Shown: positions 25,561 through 37,479 of the stretch, in pieces
How the letters are laid out: every line of letters begins with the position of its first letter
Numbering within the stretch: the stretch's first letter is position 1
From: Tetrastigma voinierianum
Lineage: Eukaryota > Streptophyta > Magnoliopsida > Vitales > Vitaceae
Assembly (NCBI GenBank): GCA_016808115.1
Contig: JAEQBH010000990.1
Coordinates: forward strand, 1,794,209-1,858,208
DNA: 64,000 nucleotides
Reading direction: 5' to 3'
Program-made: the position numbers and the translations under genes
The notes under the pieces: model-generated
What the model was told of the DNA's origin: nothing
Database searches by the model: none
Seen by the model: only the letters and a program-made list of their open reading frames with translations

Positions 25561-27130
25561 TGGTATCAACGGATGCAGCGGGGCAGCACCAATCCTCGAG
25601 GATGCGGGACCAACCAGGCGACGTGGGCGACGGCCTCTCGGCCGCACGATTGAAACAGCGCGAGCCAGCAGATGAAGTGGGCCTCTGCTTGCACGATAGC
25701 GGCTTGATGGGAGATTCAGAGCAATGCCCCCGTGGATGCGGCGACCGCGGGGAGCGCGACAAACGAAGCGTGCGCCACCTGTCCTGAGGGCAACCACACC
25801 CGGCACTCCCAAGGTCTTTGAGGCCGACCCGGGAATCCAGCGAGCCGGGGGCGCGGGCCCACCCCCAACCTGGAGAGAGGCGACCGAAAACGCCTGGGGC
25901 ATGTTGAGGCCAATGGCCAGACCCACCCGAGAAAGGAGGCGGTATGGGAGCGGGGAGTCAAGACTCAACGGGGCTCGGCCCGTGAAAGAGGATTAGCGGG
26001 GCGGAGCTCAGTGACTCTATGGACATACTGGTACAACAAGGCGAGTCTCAGTTCCTGGTGAGGTGCTCAAAACGCCACTACCGACGAGTTGAATGCATAA
26101 ATAAAGGCGTTGATGGTGCCCAAAGTCCGTCCGTGTCTCAACACTTGTAGAATCAGTGATTTACATGGCTAGTAGGGATGCTGTACGGTCTGAGGAGCTT
26201 CGCTGCATCATGGTAAAGAAGCTAAAAACATTGACGGTTTAACAGAGCTTTCTTTGATCGTCCGTCATATACGTTGAAGAGAACTTTCCATTCGTTCGTT
26301 TCCAGCTGTTGGAACCAGAACATACAGGAGCGATTATCATCTATTGACCTGCAAAAGCGGGAGTTCGCAAGAAAACTTCGAGGTCTTATGTCCAAGGTTT
26401 GATAAGTCTCTGAAGAGGTGAATCTGCCAGATGAGAAGTTTATATATCCATTGTTCGTGGCTAGGTGGGAGTCTTGATCAAAGTTTACGATGTTCTCATC
26501 TTGAAAAATCCTCGAGCAAGCATAGGCGAAGAGTGCCCCGCTCGCGGAGAAAGTATAAATATTGAAGAAACCTCTGTATCCAAGAAAGATCTCTTCAATA
26601 TAAAAACAGTGCAATGGCGTGAGGCGAAATAGAAGGAACAAATGAGACAGAGGGTCCCTAAAGAAGAAGGAGAACTGGTCCCCGAGACGGAAGCCTCGAA
26701 GACCTTTGGGTGCTCGACCGACTGACAGCATTAGCCACTGGCGGTTTGCCCCTCACGATGGCCGCCGATTTCGCACAGGTCTGCGCGAGTCTGGTATGAG
26801 GCAGGAGATTCTTAGAGGTACGGCCGTCTCGAATGGTGGACTAACCCAAAAGAGATAACACAGGGCTCATGAGTTCCCTCGGAATACGAGGACATGCTGA
26901 GAACGATTACGCTACAACAGAAGAAATAAAATCATTTAATTCGGCGCGGGTATCTGGTAAAGCACCGCTAGCATCTGAAGGTCGAGACGTTAGAGCTCAT
27001 TTGCCAGTGCTTCCCACGCTACGCAAACGGATGTTTCGGCTGCATTAAGGGAAATCCACATGATCGGGGAGGATTTGCGGGAGCGAAGTCGGCGCCGGCT
27101 GAAGAGCCATCTGCCCATGACATGAGGCGG
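25561..27130 (+). pseudogene. Tat element leader and gag region, heavily degraded
   Basis: By position between the 5' LTR and protease this should be the untranslated leader and gag. The + strand shows only short open frames (for example 25724-25996, Arg/Pro-rich). I could not match a convincing gag core motif. The longest open frame here, 169 residues on the minus strand (26731-26222), has no recognisable domain and lies antisense to the expected gag, so I treat it as a shadow. It is assigned by position rather than by motif. Confidence 0.5.
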
Positions 27131-27134
27131 GAAG

Positions 27135-29886
27135 ATAATGGGTGGCGGTGTCGAGCTGCAGCATTGGGCCACATTGCGTGTGGATGGACTGGAAGGGGAT
27201 GCTCCAACACCTATTGACGATCCTTTATTATAAGAGGCGGTGGTAGCTAACAAACTGAAAATCCATGGTCTGGTGACAATGGGATTCGTAAGGCAATCTG
27301 CATCTTCGCCCGACCTTTGATAGATGGGCATCGGAAGGGAGAAGCTAGAGTTCAGTGAGGCACCCTGGGATTAACACCGGGAGAGGGTGCTGCACCATTG
27401 GGCTCCGATCCGGTCGTGCTCTACTTTAGGGGCCCCCGTGTCGAGGCAACAACGGCCCGGTAAAGGTATCTCGTGATGACGTGCGCGCAATGACATGTTA
27501 TTAGGCATATCTGCGTAATGCATAAGGCCCATTCCCCTCTGCCCACACATGATGATTAAGTTCCACCGCGAGTGGAGTGGGATGGATTCGAGGAGACCGG
27601 TGGCGACGAGGAATGTTATTCGGCATCCATGAAGCAAAAAGGGTCGATATATCTTGGACCCAGGCTTCGGCTGTATGTCTTGACGGTGAACACCCGACGT
27701 GAGCCCTCGGAAGAAATTTGGAACGCATCGTTGGGCGAAAACCTTGAACATCACGCTACATCGGGTTCAAGCTTGCGAAGACACCGAAGCCTCACCCATT
27801 TCTTGAGAGACGGAGACAAAATGCCGCGTGGAGATCGGGATATCAGAGTGTTAGTCATTGCGGGGAATATCGCCATGGGCACAGTCGATGTGCTGATGAT
27901 GGCGGGAGAACCCATGTTGAGAAAAGATGGCGGGCGATGAAACGCTCCGCCGGGCGATGGGGACGCCGCGAATGATGGCGATCCGTGCTCGTCGAAAAAT
28001 CAAACAGCAAGTGGCGATGCGCATCGGCGCAGCGATCAGCGAGCATTACGGGTTTCCGCTGCGGCGAATCGACCTCATTGTGAGCGCCACGGTCGGCCCA
28101 TGAACTCCTCGGTTTATGGATGCTTTCTCCGTACAGCGGATCAACATGGATCCGGATGACGAAGAAGACCTGGATTCGTCACGGGGCAAGGAACCTATTG
28201 CTATCATGTGATGCCCTTTGGGGCACCGAACGTAGGAGCTGCCATGAGAGGGTGGTGAGGGCAAAGATGTTCCGAAGCAAATAGGGAACATCCATGGAGG
28301 TGTATATAGATGACATGTTGGTAAAATTGACCACGGTAGGGCTCCACATAGCTTATCTGTGCAGGCGTTTCTAGATCACGAGAGTCTGACATGAGGAGTT
28401 GAATCCATCCAAATGTGCTTCGAATTAATCATTTAGGAAAATTCTTAGGTTTACTCAGTCAACAAGCGAGGAATTGAGGCAAATCAGTTAAAATAAAGGT
28501 TATGCTTAAGCATGCATGCCATCGAGAAGCATAAGGAGGTCTAGCGCTTGACGGGAAGGATAGCCACAGCTTTAAAAGTGGTCGGTATCCAGGGCTATTG
28601 ATAAATGTCGAATGCTATTAGAGTCCTAAGAAAGCTTTTCAGTACGACACAAATTGCGAGGAAGCGTTCTCAGTGTTGAAGACGTATTTGAGCTCTCCTC
28701 CCATTCTAGTAAGCCTTCCCTGCGAGAACTCCCTTACTACGTGCCAAGCCGGTTTGTTTCGGCCAGTAGCGGTCTCGTCGAGACAAAGAAGCCAAATCGA
28801 CATCGATCTCTGTGCGGTAAGAGCTGAGAGGGCGGGGAGAGGTACCGAGGATGAAATTAATCTGGCGTTGGCCGCGCGGCAGGGAAGCTCAGCGCGGATA
28901 AGCTCGCTTCCATTGAAATTTAATAGAATACCCAGGTAAAGCAAGTCTTACCCAAACGAGACCTTAGGAAGGCTTATGAAGTGGGCCATGGCGGCGAGTT
29001 CGATATCGAACCTGGCAGCGCAATAAAGGGCAAGTCTTAAGCGGGACGCCGTTATGGAATTCACCTCGTGAGCTGCGAATACCCAGTGGCCCGGCATCCA
29101 CATGCGGGACTCTGCGGCCAGACGGCGCGATGCCGAGGCGGGTGGGCTAATCTTGATACCTCCCGGAAGGGAATGGAATGTTGAATGCGCTTAGATTCGG
29201 TTCAAACGCAGCCTCGGCTCGCGGTAGAGTGAAGCGATCCTTAGCCGGTCTCAACCTTGCCCATTCAATGGAAGTTGAAGCCCGACGAGGGTACATGGTG
29301 ACTCCCGTCTAGTAATGAGACAAATAGAAGACACCTACGAGGCGAGGTGAAAAAATGATCCTATATCTCAAAAAGTATGGGAGTCTTGAAGAAATTCATC
29401 TTGGTTCGGGATTGGACATATGCCAGGTGAAGAACTCAGCGGATACTTTAGCAAAGCGGCCGCAGCCTCGAAGACCTCGATTGGCGCACAGCCGGGCACG
29501 TCGCAGACCCTCATGGGTCTACGGACGTGAGGTCTCCACATCCACGGGTTAGAGCTAAAATTTGGATGGACCCATTTGGGACTGCAATAGGAGGGACTGC
29601 TAAGTGATAGTACAAGAATTTGCTTAAGCTCGGGGCAAGATCGACGGGGTTCTTTGTTCATAGACGTCTTTACAAGTGAGGTTTTTTGCACCCGTCCTTA
29701 GAATATTGAAGGAAGAGACGGCAGGCCTCGTACTCAAGGAAGTACATGATGGCGTATGCGGAACCATCCACGGAGCTCGGGCATTAGCGGGGAAGTTTTA
29801 AGGCGGGGATACTATTGGCCTGATGCTCGAGAGGCGATCAGGCCCTAGTTTGGGAATGCAGATTTGCCGAGGGCCAATATTTCAGT
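27135..29886 (+). pseudogene. Tat element pol: protease, RT, RNase H, integrase N-terminus
   Basis: The protease region (27135-27310) shows GLEGDAPTPIDDPLL and AVVANKLKIHGLV, with a D-N-G remnant in another frame. RT begins with SNSKWR near 28002, then FPLRRID (28053), TYCYHVMPFGAPN (28194) and an intact active site VYIDDMLV (28300-28323), then GKFLG near 28436. The RT-RNase H connection FQYDTNCEEAFSVLKTYL is at 28637. An RNase H C-terminal stretch with KMILYLKKYGSLEEI and CQVKNSADTLAKR is at 29352-29458. The integrase zinc-finger region LKEVHDGVCGTIHGARALAG is at 29732-29791. Order and motifs fit Tat pol. The catalytic DDE core of integrase is not found downstream, where the tandem array begins. 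Confidence 0.88.
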
Positions 29887-30940
29887 TTGAAGAGCTCGAC
29901 TAACGACTCACGGAGCCGCATGACTGAAAAGTCGGTTTAGCTCAAGCCGGTTCAGCCGCGGGCCTTGCATTGCAGGGTTTGAGAGGCTTCGACCTTTACT
30001 CAACTGCTCTAGGCACGTAACCAAAGTGGGTTATTTCCGGGCAATTTAGCCATAAGACCTCGGTAGCTTAGGAGCCGAGCAATGACTTGAAGAGCTCGAC
30101 TACCACTCGAGGGCCGTATAGCCCGAGTTAGTTCGGCAGGCAATTTAGCCTATAAGGCCTCGGCGCCCGGGGCCAGCGGCTGGTTGAAGCTCGGCCAGCT
30201 ACCTCAGGGCCGCCTAGCCAGGTGGGGTCATTTCGGGCAATTTAGCCATGGTACAAGCGCAGGAGCCCAGCGGCAGGTTGAAGAGCTCAACTTCTCCAGC
30301 TTAGGCCGTAATAAAGTCGGGTTCGGCTCGAACAATTCAGCATAAGGCCTCTCGGCGCCCGGAGACAATGACTCGGTTTGCTGGGTGAAGAGCTCAACTG
30401 CTGGCTCGGCCACGACGAAAGAGTCGAGTTCGGCAGAAGCTGATTTAGCCCGTAAGGCCCCTTGGCGCCCGGGAGCTAGCAGCTTAGTTTGAAGAGCTCA
30501 ACTACTCTACTTAGGCCATGTAGCCCAAGAGTCAGTTCAGCTAAGGCAACTTAGCCCATAAGGCCTCAGCGCCTAAGAGCCGACAACTCGGTTTGAAAGA
30601 GCTGACTCTCTACTTTCGAGGCCGTGGCGAGAGTCGGTTGGCTGAGACGGTTATCCCGCCAAGGCCCTCGGCGCTGAGGGGCCTCGGCCGGCTCGAGGGC
30701 GCAACGGCTGTAAGGCCTCGCACCCGGGCCTCGGCCGACTGAGCTCAACTGCTTGCAATAAGGCCTTGGTGCCTAGAGCCCCGGCTCCCAGGGTGAAGGC
30801 TCAGGCGCTGGCCCGGGCCGCTGCGGCCTAGGAGCCAAATCAGCTCAAACCGCTCGGTCGAGGCCATGCGGCCAAGGAAGTCGGGCCGGTTCATACGAGC
30901 AGGCGTGAAGAGCGCAAGTAGAAACAAGCGGTGAGATAAA
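29887..30940 (+). repeat. GC-rich tandem array, ~10 units of ~92-110 bp, inside the Tat element
   Basis: Anchor phrase ttgaagagctc(a/g)ac recurs at about 29887, 30088, 30276, 30386, 30489 and 30592, with degenerate copies near 29979, 30183, 30738 and 30793. A second anchor, agccc.taaggcctcggcgcccggg, recurs near 30046, 30150, 30340, 30447, 30551 and 30654. Unit length is about 100 bp. The array begins immediately after the integrase zinc-binding region. Plant Tat/Ogre elements are known to carry variable tandem repeats in the 3' region that can seed satellites. Here the array also takes the place of the integrase core. Confidence 0.88.
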
Positions 30941-30991
30941 AAATGAGTGTTAGAGGTAAGGAAAAGCTACATAAGTCCTAGGTCCGAGCCG

Positions 30992-31010
30992 AAAAAAAAA
31001 AAAAAAAAAA
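30992..31010 (+). repeat. poly(A) run of 19 bases inside the Tat element
   Basis: Uninterrupted A19 between the tandem array and the antisense ORF region. Confidence 0.85.
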
Positions 31011-31376
31011 CAACAACCAGTTTGGTATGTGTGGAGATCGACATCGGAGGAAGGAGCGGAGGGATGAAGAAGGGGAGTGGGACTCCCGGTAGGGGGTGTC
31101 GGTTCTCTAGAAAGAAGTCTACGGAGAGAAGGACTCTTCTGCCTCACAAATGCTAAAGGGATGTCAGTTGGTCAGAGCCTTGGTAGGCGATATGACAACT
31201 TCCTGCGAAAGATGAGCCACCTAGAAGCCCATTGAGGTATAAAGCCGTCCTTCGACTCGCTATAAGCAGTCCTTCTCAGCAACTGAGTCTCTTGCCTATG
31301 AGGTCCCAGCAGCCATGGCGCTCCTCGTTTGGCGTTCCACCGGTACGACCTCGGAAGTCTGTGACGAGCTCACAGT

Positions 31377-33116
31377 CTATGTATTTGTTTTTTGTTGGCA
31401 TGGCGCTCTTACTCTGATGTGACTCTTCCTGAACCCTCGCGGCTCACTCGAGATGTAAACAGCTCGCTCCTGACCATCACGAAGTTGGCCACAGGCGGAC
31501 TGGCAGCTTCGTCCTAGCCTCCGGCAAGTCATCTTGTGCAGCTGCGGTACCATCCGAGACCTCCAGAAAGCTCGACTTGGCTGCTTTCTCAGCTGTTTCA
31601 ACTCATCTTCTACCCACCGGCCCGGTAGCGCCCAGCGAGTATACCGATACGGACTTAAGCTGCTTTGCCTCCTCGGTCATACTCGCACCGGTCTCGCGGC
31701 TGCTTGCTCGAAGGAAGTAAGGAAGCCACCCTCGCCTTGTAAACTCTGGTGGCTTTGACATGGCCCTCGTTTAGACTGGCCTTTTTGGCTAAACTCTTCA
31801 AATGAGTAGCCACCTGCACACACCCAACACAAGATCAATACCCAACTCAAGGTACTAAAGTGGACCACTTTGTGAGATGTGGAAACTTGGGAAGCATTCC
31901 CCTGGAGGATATTTAGGCTTCCTCTCTGGCCGGCGGGGCGCCTCTTGAGGTCGAGAATCTTTGAGAATGGAGGGGCCGCGCCAGGCTGCGGCTCGACATG
32001 GAGGGAGCAAGGGCCCGCCATCTCCGTCTAGCTTCGGGCGCTCCTCTTCGGCTCCTGCCTCGGCCCAGAAGGTGAAAACCTTTAGCTACGTGCGGGGGTT
32101 CAGCAGTGATAGGCATGACCTCTAATGGGTGTTCAGCAACCTTTCCCAAGGAGTCTTTGACTTCGGCAAAACGGAGCGAGGTTGCGGAGCTTAGAGCTTG
32201 GGGACCTCGGCGGGGCGCTGCCTTATGCCCGGTATTCGGACATGGGTAGAAGGAAGAAAGAGGGCCCTGGTTTGAACTTTACCGGCTGGGCGATCCTTCT
32301 CAACGGAATCCAAAGTTTTCCGCTTCACGCTCCGAGACTTCCGGGACAGCGTCTCCACCTGAGCCAGAAGCTCTCCCTTGGTGGGCTTGGCAACGGAAGG
32401 CTCAACAGGAGAGAATTTCATAGCGGAAGGAGGTGAAGGCCTCAAAGCAACGAGGCGAATTGGACACCTCAAGCTCGAAGGACGGGGAATGTCGACGATC
32501 CCGACAATTAGGTGCGCGGGGAACACTTAGCCAACTCCTGCATTATGACCTTATCTTTGGGGCTGAGATCGGGTCGAACACTTGAGAGGCACGCGGTCAA
32601 TGTAGAATTAGAGATACTTGATAGAGCTCTGAGACTGTGCAAAAACAAAGAGATACTCCATGTAGATTCTTAGGGAGGGTGGTCCGAGACCGGACGCCAG
32701 GGTATCATCCTGTCGAAATTCGTACTTTGATGCATGAAGAAGTAACGTTCCTTCCCGAGTCTATGGGGAGGGCCCGGAAGGTTCGTGATAATTAGAGAAG
32801 ACACCAAACACGCCTGGACCCAGGCTAAAGAAAGCCCTCGAGGCCTCCTTCACACTAAGGTCGAGAGCAGGCTATCTTTGGGAACACCAAAACCCTTGTT
32901 CCTGAAAAGAACCATCAGCCCAATCAAAATACCCCAGAAATTGGGCGCAAGTTGAGAAGGGCAGACATTGAAGTGTTGTAAAACCCCTTTTATAAAGGGG
33001 TGTAGAGAAGCGAGTGCGTTATTAGAGGCCTTCAAAAAGCACCATCTTGGGCACTTGGATCGCGTGGAAAATTCAACGTCGGGACCAGACTCGGACACCA
33101 AGGGCCTATGATGCAC
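31377..33116 (-). pseudogene. Antisense ORF of the Tat element (plant gypsy-type transposon domain)
   Basis: Minus strand, between pol and the 3' LTR. The frame 33116-32850 contains LHPFIKGVLQHFNV, then PSQLAPNFWGILIGLMVLF. This is the signature of the plant 'putative gypsy type transposon' domain (Pfam Transposase_28) found in antisense ORFs and host-annotated copies. Broken frames continue downstream: 32526-32191 contains a Lys/Glu/Ser-rich stretch (KPTKGELLAQVETLSRKSR). After it come a low-complexity Arg/Ala-rich region (32149-31913) and ELKQLRKQ-like coiled-coil sequence (31601-31377). The function of this protein is not established. The copy is fragmented by stops and frameshifts. Confidence 0.72.
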
Positions 33117-33804
33117 AGCGAAAGTGGCCCCATCTGAGGGGTCCGACTTTGCTTCGTCTCACCACCAAAGCATTACGCACGACGGACCTCGAGATATTCA
33201 GATCCCGAGGATACTTAATCTAGTCAATTCTCTTTTACCCTTATTCGGGAAGGGGTCCCTGGGGCGTCTCGAAGATCCAGCTCTGGTCGGCGGTCGGAGG
33301 CGCCCGGCGATCCACCTGAACCGACAGCGGGAGTCACCTCGATGTGAGGAAGAAGAAGACGACCGGACCCATCAGTAATAACAAGTAGTAAGAACAAAAC
33401 CCTGACCAATCAGCCACAGCGCCTCATGATACTACTTGAAAGACGAAGGGTGAGAAGCGCACCAGTCCTAGGAATAGGCAGAAAAAGCTATCTCAAGCAA
33501 GGCAGCAAGGACTCTACGTAGAGGTTCGGACCAGATACTAAGGAAAGGGAAATTAGAACTCACTAAAAGCAAAGAAATGCTTAGGATCGAGGGAACCTGG
33601 CGACGGTCGGAGGATATCTCAGGAAGAAAGCAGAAAGAAAGCGAAAGAATTGGAAGAAATGGCGAGGGGCGAAAGTCATCATTATCACAAGGCATATGGC
33701 AGCGACAAAGCCACTAGTGATCCGACCCAGGAGTAGACCGCGTCAAATCACAGATGTAAGCGTTACGACACTTTTGCCATTTTGCATCCGTACTCGAGGG
33801 TGAG

Positions 33805-34521
33805 GGCGATAAGGTTTGAAAAATGGGCGCGTAGGCCACTCGCCAAGACCAAAGAAGAACAAGCCAGTCGACACGAAGCCCTTGGTGCCGGCCTAAAATA
33901 GAAGCCAGGTTGCTTCCCCAAAGTAGATAAGGCCGGGATTAGTCGGAGGCCCATGCAAAATAAAGGCCCGAATCTGTATTGAAGTAGAATAATCCCCCAT
34001 AACATCTTATCCTACCATGATTCAACTAAATCTCACTGGCAAGGAAAATCGGATATTCACGATAAATAAACTATCACATATCAAATCGGATCTCACGATA
34101 AGGGAGAAGGATAATTCTCGATAAGCACTCCTTGATATCCCGCTATTAAATGATAAAGAGCAAAATATTCTATCCAATGGGAAGAAAAGTCACTTACTAC
34201 CCTCAAGCTGGTGAAACATAAGCTATATATATATCGAGCCATCCACTTTCGGTGAAAGTGGCAAAAATATTACGCCCTCGCCGGAGTCTGTCTTTTTCTC
34301 GGGGAGGAGTGTCGGCAGGCATCGGGCGGCCCGCGGCGAGGCCCCTCGCCCGTCACCCTAGCCTTTCTTGTTTTTTTTTGCGAGGGAGGAGAGCAACGCT
34401 GAGACACAGAGACCAGCCTAGCTGAGCTTGGTCGACGGCCGACTGACGCTCGACCCGGTCAGGTTGAGAAAGGCATCCATCGGGTCTAATTCGGTAAATA
34501 ATCAATTTTTGCCTCCAGCCA
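33805..34521 (+). repeat. Tat element 3' LTR
   Basis: Aligned with 24822-25560 from gtttgaaaaatgggcgcg (33814) to attcggtaaataatcaat (~34508). The start is blurred: the TGTT of the 5' LTR reads gcgat here. TATA-like agctatatatatat lies near 34220. Confidence 0.82.
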
Positions 34522-34526
34522 AGGTC

Positions 34527-36799
34527 GCCGAGTCAAAGATGCAAGTAAATCAAAGAGAAGCGGGTACCTAAAGTTCGTAAGCTTCATACACTTCAACTTC
34601 TTATGGGCAAGATGATCCACTTAAGCTGGAGGCTTGAGAACTTCCCTCATGAGAGCCTTCCTGAATGCTTATTACTGTTTTCACTGATCTCTCACGATGT
34701 TTGATCACCTTTATCATGAAGCATATTGGATCACGAAAGCTTTCCTCTGGTTGTGGGAATCGAAGCTACGGGAGAAGTTCGAGATATGGTCCATAAGTTT
34801 AAATTATGATTTGTTTATATTTGGAGTTAGTAGTGAGAACAAAGCGGGAACCACTGGCAAGCAGCAGGTCATCTTTCTAGAATTTGAATGGAAATCCATC
34901 ATTATAGGAATTTGTGCAATTGATTCCAATTAAAGGTGAAGAATTACCACATCATCGAGCAAGCGGCAAAAAGTGTGTTCTTGTCTCTTATTCACACCGA
35001 CACCATCAATATCATAACTCCACTAGTGCACTCTTCTTGGATGGTATGCCTTACTTGGAAGGCCGTTTTCAATGCCATCGAATTCATGGTACCTCCGAGG
35101 GAGATTCGACTGTTTCATTATCTCTCGTGCGCTAAAAAATAGCATAAGAATAAAATACAAAGCATTAATTGTTATAAAGAACATTGTAATGGTCAATAGG
35201 AAGTAAAAAAAGTGGCTTTACCATACAACTTTAATCAAAAATGGTAATTTCTTCTTATCTTACTTTTAGAAGTAACATAGAGCCAGTTGTTTTTTACACA
35301 TAAATATCATATAGCAATTTAACACTTTTGAATTCATGATGAGAAAAAAAATCACGAAATCTATAATGGTGATCAAGATTTGGACCAAACACTCAAAAGT
35401 TGTTGGTGCTTGAAAATTAGCGGATATATAAGGCATGAATGTTCACCTAGTCCAAAATCAGCAACTTCATTACTAAAACATTGGGAACAAAGCGCTAAAC
35501 GATAGAGGCAGCATTACACACACCATGAAATGATTTAGTCATAGTTAACAATAATAGTAGTTTTGCTTTAGGAAAGAAAGACAATCATTTGCTGCATAGG
35601 CTTTGTGAGAGGCCTGCCATAATGCTTGAACCCTTTCCATTGACTAGCTTGGGTTCTTTGCAATCTTTACGGTAGCAGATCATACAGATTGTGATCATAT
35701 CTCTCTTGATTACCAACCTCTCTTTTGGCTTTTGAGAATCAAGATATAAACGATTCCATATATGGTTCCATAAGTTAAGCTATGGTTTGTTTGTTTGGAT
35801 TAGCGAGAGATGGAACAAAGTGGAAACTCTAGTGACGACAAGATCATTTTATTTAATGGAAATGTAAGAAAGAAATATGACAAAGACATTTGTTGATTCT
35901 CAAGATCCCATGTAGTGGCATTGATGTTAGCTCGAGAATGCATGAAGAAACGGGAAGTTATGGTAGAATGAAGGTTATTTGGAAATTACAAAGATATTTG
36001 TAAAAAGAGTTCAAAATAAATATAAGGGCTCTATAAAGTAAAATCATGAAGAATAAATCCATCAAAGTAGGCAAAGATGTAATGTTTGCAAACCTGAAAA
36101 TTGTGGATGGCATGCTTGGAAGCTAAGCAGTGGAATTCATAGCATATACGGATACAACGATTACATGATATAGATTGTCAACAAAACATTGGGGCATGGC
36201 GATCTTTGGTCGACCAGCGCACTTTTCTTTTGGCATCTTGCTTTACAATAGAGACACCCAGGGTTTCTAACTAAGCAAAGGGCTTATGGACAAATCCTTT
36301 ACGGCCATTCTGACATGCAGACACTCACCAATTCTAGAGATTTTTTAAGTAAATGCAAAACTTAGAAGTGAAATGAAAATAGTTTTGGGATTAGATTACT
36401 AAGTAATGATTATAAGCACAATTTCTCATATATAGTGTTGTTAGCTGGTTAAGTACAGAGTGGAGCGTTTTACTTTAACCTAAGGTATGTCAGAGACATA
36501 CCGAAATGCAGACCTGATGTAGGAGATTTTACTTGCTGATTTTATAGGGAAATATCAGTAAGCTAAGCATTTTAAAGAACATGTGAAGTGCGAACAAATG
36601 AATCACACAAAGTGAATAGAAAACCACAATAAATAAGCGATTAAATGCACAACAAGAAGTTGGATTTCATACATGAAGGAGGACATATTTGAGGACATAT
36701 TTGTTTTGAAGAGAAGGAAACCGACATATCGACTTCACCTGGCTAGTGAATAATAATATTTGAATATGAGAAATTAAGACCCATCTTTGCAAGTGTTCC
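34527..36799. other. Noncoding between the Tat element and CNL-A; contains a diverged repeat pair
   Basis: About 34690-34870 and 35690-35870 are related. Both read cttt.ctctgg/ttttggctt...gaatc.a...ataaatggtccataag-like sequence, then atgatttgtt/atggtttgtt, and end in gaacaaag.ggaaac. Open frames of 70-78 residues around 34697-35142 carry no domain I recognise. Downstream of CNL-A piece 3 this could include its 3' end, but no further LRR phrase was found. Confidence 0.4.
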
Positions 36800-37251
36800 T
36801 ATTGAGCATGCAGATGAGTATATACAATTCTTTAGGTTTCGAGGGTGTGTGAATTGCGGAGGGATCGGATCTCTTATGGCGTGAAGTTAATTTGGGGCGG
36901 GAAGTAAATTTTATCTCTATAAGTGATGTAAAGGCGACCAGTGGAGTCTAGTAAACTTGCCAAATTTTATGGCCTTCAATTGAAAGAGTTTGTAGGGGGT
37001 GGGAAAGATGTTGCAGAAGACCCTATAGGAGATATAGATCTTACGCATCGAAATATTCAAAACTTCCAGTGAAGAAAGAGGCATAGATCCAATTGTAAAC
37101 ATAGCTCCATTCTTATGAGTTAAAATTTGTAGATGCTTTCGAATAAGGATACTCTTGTTTTTGTGACCCGAATTGGTTTGTGCTTTATATTTGATCAGAA
37201 GGAGTCCATGGAACATTTGGCCGAAGAAAAGTAAAAAAAAATAAGGGGGTA
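36800..37251 (-). pseudogene. CNL-A piece 3: C-terminal leucine-rich repeats
   Basis: Minus strand, directly left of Copia-3. The 131-residue open frame (37312-36917) crosses the Copia-3 LTR edge. Its part inside this interval reads SMPLSSLEVLNIS (37055-37091). Downstream, in another frame, TSLIEIKFTSRPKLTS (36882-36929) is followed by a further PKELYI repeat. These are typical late LRRs of RGA-type CNL proteins (LTSLxxLxxxxCPKLTSLP). The reading continues the LRR series that stops at 49891 on the other side of Copia-3, which identifies the two as one ancestral gene. The true C-terminus was not recognised. Confidence 0.75.
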
Positions 37252-37455
37252 TGTTGTGGTACTTTGAGGGAATTTGGACACTATACCGGGTATTTTCATT
37301 ATATAAACACATTATGGTTTTATTTATCGTAGAACTTTGTAATTCCTCTTACATTCATAGTGAAACTTTTTCCTCTACGTGGTTTTTCTTGGGGTTTAGT
37401 AATGCGGGTGTTTTCCTTTATTTTCATATTTTGTATTGTGCCATTGATCGTAACA
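37252..37455 (+). repeat. Copia-3 5' LTR
   Basis: TGTTGTGGTACTTTG...GATCGTAACA; tatataaac near 37300 is TATA-like. Best match to the 3' copy is at its right end (gtgccattgatc.taac). Confidence 0.7.
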
Positions 37456-37479
37456 AATTAGTGTTTAGTGAGTTTCGAT

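Larger units (their letters stand above)
24822..34521 (+). mobile_element. Ty3/gypsy Tat-lineage retrotransposon (~9.7 kb)
   Basis: Two LTRs of ~720-740 bp (24822-25560 and 33805-34521) share gtttgaaaaatgggcgc, aaggataattctc, agctatatatatat and gcaaaaatatt.cgccctc. The word AGGTC lies at 24817-24821 and at 34522-34526, a likely target duplication. The internal region is much more GC-rich than its surroundings. The + strand carries protease, RT, RNase H and only the N-terminal zinc-binding part of integrase. It is followed by a ~1-kb tandem array, a poly(A) run and a ~2.5-kb region whose better frames are antisense. A long 3' region with an antisense ORF is typical of Tat elements such as RIRE2 and Grande1. 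All frames are broken. Confidence 0.88.

Noticed and set aside
25549..25968. 139-residue minus frame and overlapping frames in the Tat leader
   Set aside because: Arg/Pro/Gly-rich readings of GC-rich DNA in several frames at once, with no domain.
26222..26731. 169-residue minus-strand open frame
   Set aside because: No recognisable domain, and antisense to the place where the Tat gag must lie. Treated as a chance frame in GC-rich DNA, although its length is notable.
27371..28392. Minus-strand frames of 60-127 residues in the Tat pol region
   Set aside because: The + strand carries the protease-to-RT series here, so the minus frames are shadows.
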